The translations under genes and the position numbers were made by a program. Shown piece by piece: positions 36,089-46,778 of a stretch of DNA of 64,000 nt; the stretch's first letter is position 1, and every line of letters starts with the position of its first letter. The stretch lies in assembly GCA_002900995.3 (NCBI GenBank), contig CM035310.1, positions 186,001 to 250,000 on the forward strand, given 5' to 3'. The notes below the pieces were generated by a model. The model was not told the origin of the DNA. It did no database searches and saw nothing but the letters and a program-made list of their open reading frames with translations. This stretch comes from Ganoderma boninense (Eukaryota; Basidiomycota; Agaricomycetes; Polyporales; Polyporaceae).

Positions 36089-38574
36089 ATGTTCTGGTCA
36101 TCTATTCTCATCTTCGCGCTCGCGCACCTCGCCATCTCCAAGCCTTTCATTGTCGAGAGGTGGGATGACTTCTCCGTGAAGCACGCCTGGGGCGAGGTCC
36201 CTCGTGGATGGGAGCTCCATGGACCTGCCTCTCAGAAGTATACCTTCGACATGCGGATTGGTCTCAAGCAGGACAAGTTCGATGATCTCGTCACCGCCCT
36301 CTACGAGGTCAGCGACCCCACCCATGAGCGGTGAGTGAACATGTGATGCGAGCCCGTCTTTGTTCGAACCGCTGATGCTTGGAAAGATACGGGCAGCACC
36401 TCTCCAAGGAGGAGGTAGCAGCCCTCGTTGCTCCTCACGCCGACTCAGTGGACCTCGTCGAATCCTGGCTCGAAGCATACGGTCTTGATGCTGCTTCTTC
36501 GCAGCGCTCTCATTCCGGAGACTGGATCACCGTTCGTGTTTCTGTTGCCCAAGCGGAGCGGATGCTGAGCACGAAGTACAACGTTTACCGCCACGGCAAG
36601 AGCGACGAGTACGTCGTCCGCACGATGAACTACAGCCTGCCCAATATCCTCTACGCGCACGTCGCTGTTGTAGCACCGACAACCTACTTTAGCACGATGA
36701 AGAGCATGAGGGCCACCAGCTTCACGAACACGGACTCGCCTACCATCGAGAGCGATTACTCCGTCGCATCGCTCAACGACTCCAGTTCGCTCACTACCGT
36801 GCCCTCGAGCTGCAACACCACGATCACTCCCGCCTGCCTCCGGGCTCTTTATAACACCTCCGACTACGTCCCCACTGCCACGGACAAGAACACTCTCGGC
36901 GTTGCAGGCTATTTGGACGAGTACGCGAACCGTGCTGATCTCCAGGTGTGCACCACCCCAAGGTCCAGCCTGTCAGATGCTGACCGCCCGGTGACTCCCA
37001 TCGCGTGTTTGACTGCGATAGACGTTCTTCAAACTTTTCCGAACCGATGCCGTCAACTCTTCCTTCACCACGGTATTAGTCAACGGCGGCGGCGACAATC
37101 AGTCGGAGCCTGGTCTCGAGGTGCGTCAAAAACATTGTTTCCAAGCAAGAACGCTGTGACACCACAGCTGTTGACCGAATCGATCCACCAGGCAAACTTA
37201 GACATCCAATACGCCGAGAGTATTTCCTTCCCCACGCCCAACATCTACTACAGCACCGGCGGCTCTCCTCCCTTCGACCCCGACGAGGGAACCGAGACCA
37301 ACAGCAACGAGCCATACCTCAACTGGCTGGACTACATCCTCAACCAGACCACTATTCCGCAGACCGTGCGCTCAGTCCAGCCTTCGCTTCCGATATTATA
37401 TTTGGGCTCATTATTTTCTGTGTGCGTGTCAGTTCACGACGAGCTACGGCGATGATGAGCAGACCGTGCCTGTCGACTACGCCACCGCCGTCTGCAACCT
37501 CTTCGCGCAGCTGGGTGCCCGCGGCAGCAGCGTCATGTTCAGCAGCGGCGATAGCGGCGTCGGCCGTCACTGCGTTTCTAACGACGGCACGAACACGACA
37601 AAGTTCCTCCCGGCGTTCCCTGGCACGTCCTCTCTCAAATAGGCACACCCGCGTCCTGGAAACTGACTGAACTTCCCATTATTCGGACATTCTTACTTCG
37701 TAGCGTCGTGCCCATACGTCACCGCTGTCGGTGGCACGACCCACATCAGCCCCGAGGTCGCTGCCAGCTTCTCGGGCGGGGGCTTCTCGGACTACTTCGC
37801 CCGGCCGAGGTGCGCACACGCTGCTTCATACGCATATAGTCGTATAGCGAAGCCTGTGTCCAACGCTGATGATGCATGACGGCCCGGCGGCGAAAAATCA
37901 GCTACCAGAGCTCTGCGGTGTCGACGTTTCTGAGCGGACTGGGCAGCACGCACGCGGGGCTTTTCAAGTACGTTAGAGCAGGCCGCTCGTATCACGGGAT
38001 TAACGTTCAAGATGTCTAACAAACTTGCCTGTCGTCCGACAGCCGCACGGGTCGTGCATACCCCGACGTTTCTGCGCAGGCAGTGGGCTTCCAGGTCGTC
38101 CTCGGGGGGAGCGTCGTCTCCGCCGCAGGCACCAGTGCCAGCTCCCCAGTAAGCACCATCCTGCTTGCCAGCCTGAGCGGCCGACCTGAATCTCGCTGAT
38201 TCGATTCGCGGACTCGGACAGACCTTCGCCGCCGTGATCGCGCTCCTGAACGACTTCCGCGTCGCGCGCGGCAACTCGTCCCTGGGCTTCCTCAACCCGC
38301 TCATCTACTCGACGCGCGCCGCTGCCGGCTTCAACGACATCACTTCGGGATCGAACCCCGGCTGCAACACCTCTGGCTTTGCGGCGGGCGAGGGCTGGGA
38401 TCCGGTGAGTGTGCCGTCGGCGCGGGTTCCAGTTCTCCCCGCGCCCGAGTCTTCGTATACATACGGTGGTGGCGGGGCCGCTGCTGCCGATGCTGATCTC
38501 GTTCTCTCGGATGCGGGCAGGTCACCGGCCTTGGCACGCCCGACTTCCTCAAGCTGCAGACGCTGATCGGCTGA
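36089..38574 (+). CDS. Secreted sedolisin / tripeptidyl peptidase (peptidase family S53)
   Basis: Ten exons: 36089-36330, 36387-36945, 37022-37120, 37192-37365, 37433-37622, 37704-37809, 37902-37967, 38043-38148, 38222-38404, 38521-38574; 1779 nt, 592 aa. Residues 1-18 form a signal peptide, then a pro-kumamolisin domain to about 190, then the catalytic domain. The sedolisin residues are visible: Glu300 and Asp304 (EANLD), oxyanion Asp398 (SSGDSG) and Ser510 (GTSAS). Asp553 (FNDIT) and the GWDP..TGLGTP segment fit the calcium site. The enzyme would remove tripeptides from protein N-termini at acid pH outside the cell. The intron after exon 5 must use a GC donor (G|GCACGT) to keep the family sequence [14 protein letters not shown]; a GT donor nearby would shift the frame. 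All else is intact. Several N-glycosylation sequons are present. Confidence 0.93.
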
Positions 38575-39377
38575 GCGCCACCAGCTGGTGCGGGCATTGT
38601 GGCAGGAGGGTCGGATGGAGGGGTTGAGGGACAGCGGACGTTCGCCGTGCCTGTAAACCACAGACGGGGGGAGCGCCAATTGATGAGAAGCAAGTGACTG
38701 TATGCACCCATCCGAGTCCATCGTGTGTAGTTCGTCATTATCATTCGTCTCCGAGGGCCAGCGGTCGACTCACCGAACCAGCACTCGCACGACGAGCCCT
38801 CGGGCGGCTGGTCCCCGGCAATCGGGTCCTCTCTCCTCGCGGTACCTGTGTTGGTCGGTATTCGCGTGGAGCTCTCTCCGATCGCCGCCACGGGCAGCCC
38901 AGTTCCACTGGAAGTCCGCTGGCGAACTTTGGGAACAGAGTCTGAAGTACACCAGGATGACAGTGAATACCTTGCGGTCAAGGACGTGGGGCCCGTCGGA
39001 CCAGAAGATGGGCCGTCGGACAGTCGGCGAGCGGAGGAGGATCCAGAGACGTCGGATGCCACTGCAGCGGAGGGAAATGGGTTAGACCGGTCAGGTGCCG
39101 CAGATAAAACAAACGTACGGTAACTGAGTCGGCGCGGAAGGTTTGATCCTGGACTGGCCGAAGGCCCCCTGGGCCATATTTGCATCCGAGGATACCGGTC
39201 GTGACTGTGGAGTTCGCGAGTACACTGGTTGGAGTTCGTTTATATAAGCAAAGCAAGGTCCTTATAATGCCGTCCATCTTCTCCTTCCTCTCATCCCTCT
39301 GCCTTTGAGCTTACTACACGATATACCGCAATACCGAACACACCGTGTCAGCGCTACCATCCTTCCCCCCGAACATC
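38575..39377. other. Intergenic region with BTB gene promoter
   Basis: No convincing gene. The minus-strand ORF over 38340-39185 lacks recognisable motifs. TTTATATAAGC at about 39238-39248 is a TATA-like element roughly 130 nt before the BTB start. Confidence 0.4.
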
Positions 39378-40552
39378 ATGTCTTCTCCTCAAGGCCCATC
39401 TCGCACGCCGCGGGCCCACGTCGAATCGGCACCCGACCCAGACGAAACGGGCGTTCAAACAGACGAGGAAGTATGGTTCCCAGACGGGAACGTCGTCGTC
39501 GTCGCCGCGAACAAAGTCGCCTTCCGCGTCCACAAGGGCATCTTGTCACTTCGCTCAGATATCTTTCGCGATCTCTTCTCCCTTGCGAACGTGGACGCAG
39601 CAACGGCGGAAACAATCGAGGGGTGCCCAGTGGTCCATCTGACCGACCCACCCGAAGAAATCCGCCACCTGTTCTTGGTCCTCTGCTGCGGCAAGAAGTG
39701 CGTCGCTGCCCGCCAAGTCGGCTGAGTCCTCCATCCGTCTTCGCTGACCTTCGCCCCACTCGCAGCTACTACTACGACAGCGATGAGGTCATCCCCGTCC
39801 CGTTCGCCGTCCTCGCTTCGCTCATCCGCATGGCCCACAAATACGCCGTCCTCGACGTTCTCGACGACGCCCTCTCGCGCCTCAAGAAACTCTACACCAC
39901 CGACCTCGCCGCATGGCAGGACCCCTCCTCGCGCGCCCGATACGTCACCGCTGGCCCAGAGGACGCGCCGACGGTCATCCGCCTCGCCAGGCTGACGAAC
40001 ACCCGGTCCCTCCTCCCCCTCGCCTTCCTCGTATGCACCAAGATTGCGACATGGGTGTACGAGCACCCCGATGGAACGTGTGCGTCACGGATGGGCACTC
40101 TGTCGATCCCGGACCAGGCACGCGTCATCGAGGGGAAGGGGCTCCTGGGGGTGGCACGCGCGACGCGTGCGTTGCACCTGCTCGGCACGGTGCCGTCTCC
40201 GGGCTGCGAGACGCGGGAGGCGTGCGAGGCGACGAGGAATGCGCCGGTGGCGAACCTGCGGGGCAAGGCGTACCCGTTCAAGTCGTCGATGAGCGACAGA
40301 GACGCGCTGACGCCGATGGCGGACATATTCTGGGCGCGGCTCTCGCTCTGGCCCAAGTTTTGCGGGAGATGCCAGGCGGCGCTCGTGGAGGAGGACGAGA
40401 TGGTGATGAGGGCGCTGTGGGACCAGCTGCCGCTCTTGTTTGGACTGCCTGCGGATGAAGGCAGTTGGCCGGCGACCGACTCTCGCTGGCAGGCTGGCGG
40501 TGCCAGCAGTCACGGTGGTCCCGGTGGCACAACGCGAGAGACAGATCAGTGA
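39378..40552 (+). CDS. BTB/POZ domain protein
   Basis: Two exons, 39378-39697 and 39766-40552 (68-nt intron), 1107 nt, 368 aa. The ATG at 39378 is the first in frame after a TATA-like element at about 39240. The BTB fold spans about residues 38-145: DGNVVVVAANKVAFRVHKG, LRSDIFRDLF, then VVHLTDPPEEIRHLF and, after the intron, YYYDSDEVIPVPF. BTB domains mediate dimerisation or cullin-3 binding. The family is expanded in mushrooms, typically with this C-terminal layout of LLPLAFLVCTKI and a Cys-containing FCGRCQAALVEED segment. Relics of the same gene lie at 2535-2655, 3240-3560 (both -) and 22452-22738 (+), mixed with P450 relics. This is the only intact copy in the window. Confidence 0.88.
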
Positions 40553-40756
40553 ATGTAATATACACTACTGAATGAATTGTTACAGGCCATGTTTCTTTCA
40601 GATCGTATTCTTTCGAAAAAGGAGACTCACATTGTGGTTGGAAATTGACGTCGTAGTAGTACTAACTAGGAGGGTCTGTCAGTTCGGTCAAAGCGCTATA
40701 ATTGTTTGGGTCTATTTGGTTCCGCGTCCTCTGTGGACGCTCTCAGCACCTAAAAA

Positions 40757-41009
40757 CACTTCGGGGGTTTCGTCATGTTGGACCGGACAACATGCCTGTT
40801 AGAATAGAATTCAGTAGCTAAAACAATGTAACGAATGTTGAATCACTTAATGTTTGAAATTTAATCCGGGACTTGAGCCGGTTTAAAATTTCTTATGTTC
40901 TCCTGCATGTTGCGCCGCGCAACATTGCATTCAGCAATTGAATTGTTCCCTGGAAGAAAAGTCAAGACAACGTTGCAACCGTGGTGCGGGCCAACATTTG
41001 AAAGATTAT
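40757..41009 (+). repeat. Left terminal inverted repeat
   Basis: Essentially identical to the reverse complement of 50241-50491. Contains many subterminal CAACAT/ATGTTG words, including the small palindrome CATGTTG...CAACATG at about 40776-40796 and GTTGCGCCGCGCAAC near 40907. Such clusters often act as transposase binding sites. Confidence 0.75.
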
Positions 41010-41102
41010 CTGGGCCCAAATGTAAATCAACATATGAAATGTCGATTCACCTGTAAACGCGGTCAACATTTCAGCTTTAATCCGGATTTTCGGTTGTCGG
41101 GA

Positions 41103-41238
41103 GATGATCGGCCGCTCGTCTCCCGCTCATCGGCCGCTCGTCTCCCGCTCATCTCCCACTCATCGGCCGCTCGTCTCCCGCTCATCGGCCGCTTACCTGC
41201 CGCTTATCGGCCCTTCGTCTCCCGCTCATCGGGCCGCT
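41103..41238 (+). repeat. Minisatellite, unit about 22 bp
   Basis: About six imperfect copies of a unit like CGGCCGCTCGTCTCCCGCTCAT, just inside the left terminal repeat. Confidence 0.8.
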
Positions 41239-42436
41239 CACCACCGTTACAATGTGACGCAAGGCGTCACGTTCTACGATACGCCCGACGTCATCGGGAC
41301 TTTGAAGTTCCAAGAAAAGCTTACCATTCAATACGATGTCGATTTTTACGGCCGGGAAAACGTCAGAAAGACGACAACGTTCGCGTCAACATTTTCGACC
41401 CATTACAATTCGACATCCTGGCTCTACAACTCGACAAAGGTTTCAAGAAACACCGCGCCCGCTCTCGACGCGCCGACCACCCGCTGAGTGCCCGCCGGAT
41501 GCCTCACGCGGCGCCGCGCCCTTGTTCGCGCTGGTCGCGTTCTTCGCCTGGATCGCCGTGTTCTGGCGCGCGGCGACGCGTGAGCTGAACGCTTCACCGG
41601 GCTGTAGGCGAGTTAGTACAGGCGCGAACGGCGGCTCCAGAACGTATCAACGCACCCAGGGGGAGTGGAGGAGCGACGCGCCTGGTCGCGCCCGGCCTGC
41701 AGGCCCTGGAAGGCCATAATAGGCTGTAATAGGTCAGTATTGAGCCACAGAGAGAGCTGAGAGAGGTGGCAACATACCATGTACTTGATGATGTTCTGAA
41801 TGACAATTGGAAGCATTGTGAAGTTGTTGTGAATGAGGGGGAGAAGCTGGAGTGAGGAGATGGTGGTGGATGAAAGGAAGGAGGAGAAGGAGGGCGCCCT
41901 TGTTGAAATCTTCTTCTGTGCGAGAAAGTTGGGGCCCAGGGACTGGGTGGTGTGATCCCGAGAAAGTATGGACATATACATATGTTTTGATATGTCAAAA
42001 ACAACATTCAAAGCGCACCATAGGCCGGCAAAGACATTGGTCCTATAAATCCAATGGAGCGTCGCACCTCCATTTGTCTGCTTGGAAGGTGACATTACGA
42101 AAGGACAAGACAGTGAACGTTACGTCGCCGAAGCACAAGCTACCGCAGTGGGAGCGTTACACGAACTGGGAGCGTTACACGAACGCGTTAGCGTGGTGCT
42201 CCCTCTCGTCTTCCCTGCGTTCCTGTCTACCCCGGCACCTGCGTTAACGCTACTCCCCTCCTTGCTAACCCCCTAGTTCTGCATGGGCCCTTATGGTCGT
42301 GCTGGAGCGGAGCTGGCTGAGAAAGCCGAGCTGGGCGACGAGGCTGAGGGACGAGGGGGTGCTGGGTCGAGAGCGAGGCGGTGGAGCCGTGGATCGAGGG
42401 TCCTCCTGGAGGCCTCCAAGGATGTTGAGTGGTGAG
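41239..42436. other. Element interior, unassigned
   Basis: An open plus-strand frame at 41240-41487 (VTFYDTPDVIGTLKFQEKL) looks protein-like but I do not recognise it and it has no clear start. The remainder to 42436 has only short ORFs. The direct repeat GGGAGCGTTACACGAAC at about 42149 and 42166 is noted. Confidence 0.35.
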
Positions 42437-42890
42437 CTTAGCGGATGGATCTCCGAGCATCATCCTCAAGTCCGAAAAGCCACGCTACAAGGGCGGGACA
42501 TGGCACGTGGAGAGCACGGCGAACGAGCGGATCGTCGCGACGGGCATATACTATTACCACTCCGAGAACGTGGCCGATGGCAAGCTGGTCTTCCGCTAGT
42601 CGCTCGGCGGCGAGAACCGCGAAATGAGTTGACTGTCCGAATAGAGCGACTACCGCGGGTACGGCGTCGTGTGCGGGGTGTACCAGCAGTTGAACCAGGT
42701 GCTCGGAGACGTGCCGACGAGCGAGGGCAAGTGTCTCGCTTTCCCGAACATATACGTGCATCCTTTTGAGCTGGTGGGGAAGATGCATCCAGGAGTGAGG
42801 AAGACCCTGGCGTTCTTCCTCCTGGACCCAACAGAGAGAGTGCTCTGAAAGGGGGCGATACCATTGCAGCGGGGTGAAGCAAACTCCCGG
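42437..42890 (+). pseudogene. DUF4246 C-terminal fragment
   Basis: The plus-strand frame reads KPRYKGGTWHVES, NERIVATGIYYYHSENV, then after in-frame stops (first TAG at 42598) YRGYGVVCGVYQQLNQVLGD, KCLAFPNIYVHPFEL and HPGVRKTLAFFLLDP. This is the order of the conserved C-terminal motifs of the fungal DUF4246 family (PF14033), recognised from memory. Stops and the missing N-terminus make it a dead fragment, probably captured by the mobile element. Confidence 0.7.
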
Positions 42891-44097
42891 CGCGGGCCCA
42901 TAACTGGCGTCGGGGTCAGGAGTCGGATGACCGTTCTCGTCGCGACTGCCAGTGGGCTTGGGTGTGATTCACTACTCTGACAGCGGCGTCGTGTTTAGTC
43001 GCTCCAGGGCAGATATCTCCCGGCGCCAGAATCCTGACGTTGTTGATACTGCGTCGGGAGCATACCCGCCGCCGTGGGCGTACAGCTGGTGCTGTTGGGA
43101 GGCTCGGACTCTCGTGCGTGCGAGTGTGAGACGAATGGACCAAACTGACCATATCGATACACCTGAGCTCGCCTCGCCGACATTTGCGAGAGTACGGTAC
43201 TACAGACACTCCCTCCCGATCATCGTTTAGCGCCCGTGCGTGTCTCGCCCTCCTCCCACAAGTTCACGTTGTAAATTGCTGCACCGCGCAGCCCTCGCTT
43301 CAAACACTATCCCATTCGCTTTCAACAGTGTCCTGGACCTTCGCGGACTGGGAGAGCTGGTGGAGGAGTGCGAGCTGATTGGCGTCCAGCACTGGGGTAG
43401 GCGGCGGGGCTGACCGGAACAGAGGCGGGGGTGGTGTTTGGCTAGATCGAAGGGGAAAAGGAAAAGATTCAGTACCGTGCTGCGGGGCAAACGTGGAGAT
43501 GCTGCTCACCTTGTGTGCAGTATATACTCATCCTAGATTTGTGAACCCGTCGCCGCTGCGCGCGTGTCTTCGAGCAAGGGAAAGCCGTCCGCACGAGACA
43601 AAATGGGAAGTCGGCAAGCGCAGTACGAGGAGCTCACGCGATCGTATGCTGCTGGCCCCGAGATAGCGTCGGGCTATGCCAACATTGAGCAGCTGTAGGC
43701 ATCATGCGCGACAACCCTCAATTCAGTACGGAGGAGACATGCGCTGAAACGATCGATGAGCGACGCACCATCGACGCCAGCCTTGGCGGAGCAGTCCACA
43801 GCCCCGGACAGAGGGTGACGACGGTCATGTATGAGGGAGGGCGCGCGTGGCGCTCGAGTCGCCTGCCCAAGAGGTCGATGACGATGATCTTTGCGCCGTC
43901 GGACGGGCGAAGAGGAAGGCGGTGATGGCGTGGATTCGGCAGAGGCTGTTGACCTCGAACTGTATGCGGGGAGGGGAGGGAGGAGGCACGACAATGAGTC
44001 GGGGACTACGACGACGGGCTGGATAACGTACCGCAGAAATAAAAGGAAAGCGGTCGAAGTGGCGACCGCAATGGGTCGGCAGAGATACCATGCATTG
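42891..44097. other. Element interior, unassigned
   Basis: 43509-43300 (-) is a 69-codon ORF (MSSISTFAPQHG..) that might be a small exon. No other coding support. A minus-strand stretch near 43895-43800 faintly resembles a protein-kinase segment but is not supported. Confidence 0.3.
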
Positions 44098-44172
44098 GGT
44101 CGACACCGCAACACATGAACGCGTGCAGGGTAACGAAAACGGGAAGTGCGTCGGGTCAACACCACGACACAC
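44090..44172 (-). repeat. GGTGTTGACC palindrome pair 1
   Basis: Cores at 44098-44107 (variant GGTCGACACC) and 44154-44163 (GGTCAACACC), 56 nt apart. Arms CATGCATTG/CAACACATG (7 of 9 pairs, one unpaired G) and GTGCGTCG/CGACACAC (7 of 8 pairs, one unpaired A). Read on the minus strand, the mismatches become G-T pairs. Confidence 0.75.
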
Positions 44173-44352
44173 GCTGGGCTGGATGGATGAGGAGACGAGA
44201 GGGAGATGCTGGGAAGATCGGGCCTCGACTCCGCGGAGGCTGTGCCTCGTGGGAATTTGTCAGCCCGACGACAGAGGGTGGCACTGGCATGCGTACGGGC
44301 GCTTTCCCGCGCTGTTCCCACCTTCCTCCTGCGACCCGTCGAGCCCTGGGGT

Positions 44353-44391
44353 TCTCCTCCTCCTCCTCCTCCTCCTCCTCCTCCTCCTCCT
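44353..44391 (+). repeat. Trinucleotide repeat (TCC)n
   Basis: About 13 TCC units immediately before palindrome pair 2. Confidence 0.9.
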
Positions 44392-44392
44392 T

Positions 44393-44493
44393 GGATGTTG
44401 CGGTGTTGACCGCGGCATCTGAACCATCTATGTTCTCTTATTCTGCTCCTGCTCTGCTCTGTTCTGCCCTCAGTGGTGTTGACCATTGAGGGT
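44393..44493 (+). repeat. GGTGTTGACC palindrome pair 2
   Basis: Cores at 44402-44411 and 44475-44484, 73 nt apart. Arms GATGTTGC/GCGGCATC (8 of 8 counting two G-T) and CCCTCAGT/ATTGAGGG (8 of 8 counting one G-T). The second lies directly after a polypyrimidine-AG that could be a splice acceptor. Confidence 0.8.
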
Positions 44494-44880
44494 GCCTACG
44501 AGTCGAAGACACAACTGAAGACACGCCTCGCTGCGAGCAAGCTCGTCAGGAAGTGGCTCGCTCGCCAGGAAGTGGATAACGTTCACTACTGGGTGAGTAT
44601 TCGCACTTTGTGTCCTCCATCAACCCTCGCTATGATTACAATCGTCCTCACGAAACTGTGGTCTACATCAGGCGATCAACGCCGAAGTGGAGGAATATCT
44701 ACGTTCCAAGCCTCTCTGACCCACTCTGCTACGACTTCCACTGGACTAACGTTCCACTGTGCGAGGTATGTTAATTGGATTCATCGCGCCAAGAGTGTCC
44801 CACAGGACTCACGATAAACCTCAGGAAGCAAAGCACGACAGCAAGTTGAAGGAAGCTCGTGAGTGTAGGCTCCACGCTTG
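44485..44880 (+). pseudogene. Possible broken small gene
   Basis: Exon-like stretches separated by good introns: about 44485-44592 (TRLAASKLVRKWLARQEVDN), an intron GTGAGT..CAG to 44672, an exon to about 44765 and another intron to 44822. The first frame ends at a TGA after YLRSKPL, while a shifted frame continues as DPLCYDFHWTNVPLCE and EAKHDSKLKEA, suggesting a one-base frameshift. No initiator ATG. Not recognised. Confidence 0.3.
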
Positions 44881-45066
44881 CTGCTTTGACGCTTGCCACT
44901 TTGACGGGGGACTTGGCTGGGTTCTCTGTACGCTGAGTGCGCTTTCCTTGCCGTCCAGGCATGGTCCGCTCCCAGATGGAAATAGATGGTTGTTTGATCG
45001 ACGATGTCGCACAAAGTACAATTGACCGCTCGCCGTCATAGTGTGTCTAATCACCAGTGTTATCTC

Positions 45067-46237
45067 TCAGCTTCCGTTACGCATTGAATGACATACCGCG
45101 ATACTTTGCACGAGCTCTGTGGGATCATCGCTGTGGACCAGAGTGTCCAGAGGAGGACCTCCTTTACGCTTGTTGAAGACATAAGCCTTCCCATGGTCGC
45201 TGCCGATGATGACCACCCGACGACCCTCGCCGAATATGATTGGCTTCGGCAAGTCTGTACGGGATTTCTCCGCTTTGTAGACCGCTACTGTACCTTCTCG
45301 CGAGTTCGGGTCGTGCAAAGTGAAGCCGCCGGAGTGGGAGATTGCAATAAGCTCTTTCTTTTCGTCAATCGCGGCGAATCCTCTAAGACATTGATCAGAA
45401 AACTCTTCGTTCGAGCACCACATGTTAACTTACATTGGGTCCACGAATGACATGGGAGACCCGACGCAGTTGCCAGTGTCGCGATCGAGGATGAACCTGT
45501 TGGCGATTAGCGTCTCACCTTATATCATAGACTGTCTTACGTACATCTTTCCGTTGTGGAGGCTGAGGACACGCACAGAGCCATCCTCCCGAATCGACAT
45601 CGCCCTCGGGATGAACACATGCGAGCGTTGACCCCAGGAGTTCCACAAATATACTAATCCCCGCCTCATACACCAGTCGATGCAGGCGACAGAACAATCC
45701 AACAATCCAACCACAATACGAAAGCCATCATCTTGCGCTACGGAGACTGCGCTGATAATTTCGGCACTCCCCGGCATCCGAATACGTGCTAACACAGTGA
45801 ATTTCTAACCACAATCATTGATCCAGTGTATGCGCCGATGTGCTGGCCAGAGTATACTACGTACCTCATCAGAGCCAGACCAAATCACCAGAAAACCTAA
45901 GGCGGTACCCGATCAACAGTTCGTTTTCGTCCATCCAGTGCAGTATCGTCACGGCCCTGTAGACCTCTGGGTAGAAATTCGGTATCTCAAGGGGGACGGT
46001 AGTCTTGAGCACGCGGATTTCAGGGCCTCGCTTGCCTGTATACATTGTCAGTAACATAAATTGCATGATCAACCTACGAGACTCACCTCCGTAGGCAAAC
46101 ATCAGACCGTCAGGAGAGATTGCGATGGCGTAGATGGGCTGCCCCAGATCGGTAATGCGGTTTACGAGCTGGTAGGAAGCTGGCGAGCTGCCATCGTCAT
46201 CTCCAGAGCTTCGAAGGCCTTCAACGAAGTTGAACAT
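45067..46237 (-). CDS. WD40/propeller-like hypothetical protein
   Basis: Five exons on the minus strand: 46087-46237, 45889-46035, 45545-45788, 45434-45496, 45067-45382; 921 nt, 306 aa, in frame. Repeating blade-like motifs are seen: PIYAIAISPDGLMFAYGG, AVSVAQDDGFRIVVGLLD, SIREDGSVRVLSLHNGKMF, DRDTGNCVGSP, AISHSGGFTLHDPNS, GRRVVIIGSDHGKAYVFN. This is typical of a beta-propeller. About six blades fit, so it could be complete or slightly truncated. Intron 2 needs a GTGATT donor; using the GTACGT donor 24 nt further on would leave an in-frame stop. The ATG at 46237 is the first plausible Met. Palindrome pair 3 lies about 60-125 nt upstream, in the leader. It sits inside the putative mobile element as possible cargo. 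Function unknown. Confidence 0.65.
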
Positions 46238-46290
46238 GAAGCCGACGTTGCAGGTGTGTCGTTCAAGGGGGAAGATGATGTTGCGGAGAG

Positions 46291-46371
46291 GTTCGTAGAG
46301 GTCAACACCTCGGCGAACTTGAAGAATGATAGACGAACGGAGATTCGTTGAGGTCAACACCTCAGCGAATT
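46291..46371 (-). repeat. GGTGTTGACC palindrome pair 3
   Basis: Cores at 46300-46309 and 46352-46361 (GGTCAACACC on plus), 52 nt apart. Arms GTTCGTAGA/TCGGCGAAC (8 of 9 with one G-T) and GATTCGTTGA/TCAGCGAATT (10 of 10 with two G-T). The two hairpins have nearly the same arms. Confidence 0.8.
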
Positions 46372-46778
46372 GGTTGTGGATGGATGAGTAGCGATGACGA
46401 TGAGAGGATGAGGGGATGAGAGGGCGACTAGCGCAGGTAACGTAGGAAGGGAGTGAGAACCAGGGGAGTGAGAACCAGCCTCGGATATGAGTGGCGACTA
46501 GGCGGGGAAGCAAAACGTCGGTGAATGCATCTTTATCTTCGGGTTGACGCTCATAGGTACCGGAGGATCTCTCTTTTGTTTCCGCGCATCATCGTCTTAT
46601 TGTTAGTGCTACCTTCCCGGTTCTCGCTATTGGCAATGCCGCTTCCTTATTGGTGGTTATTGTCGTTGTCGTTCTCGTCGTCTGCTTCGTTATCGTCGTC
46701 GCGTCATCATTTTCATCTCATTGTCAATACTCTTATATTGGCTAGGAGCGAAGAGTGTCGTATTGTCAAGTTCGCATC

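Noticed and set aside
38340..39185. 281-codon minus-strand ORF
   Set aside because: It overlaps the last exons of the protease and its 3' flank and has no recognisable domain; composition fits a shadow frame.
41055..41066. GGTCAACATT near the left terminus as a palindrome core
   Set aside because: It lacks the ACC half and flanking complementarity; it belongs to the CAACAT words of the terminal repeat.
43800..43895. Minus-strand frame with AKIIVIDLLGRRLE resembles part of a casein-kinase-1-type domain
   Set aside because: Only one short motif; the expected HRDIKP and DFG segments do not follow and the frame is not continuous.
45865..45889. Frameshift in the propeller-like gene
   Set aside because: An alternative GTGATT donor 24 nt earlier keeps the frame open through all five exons, so no frameshift is needed.
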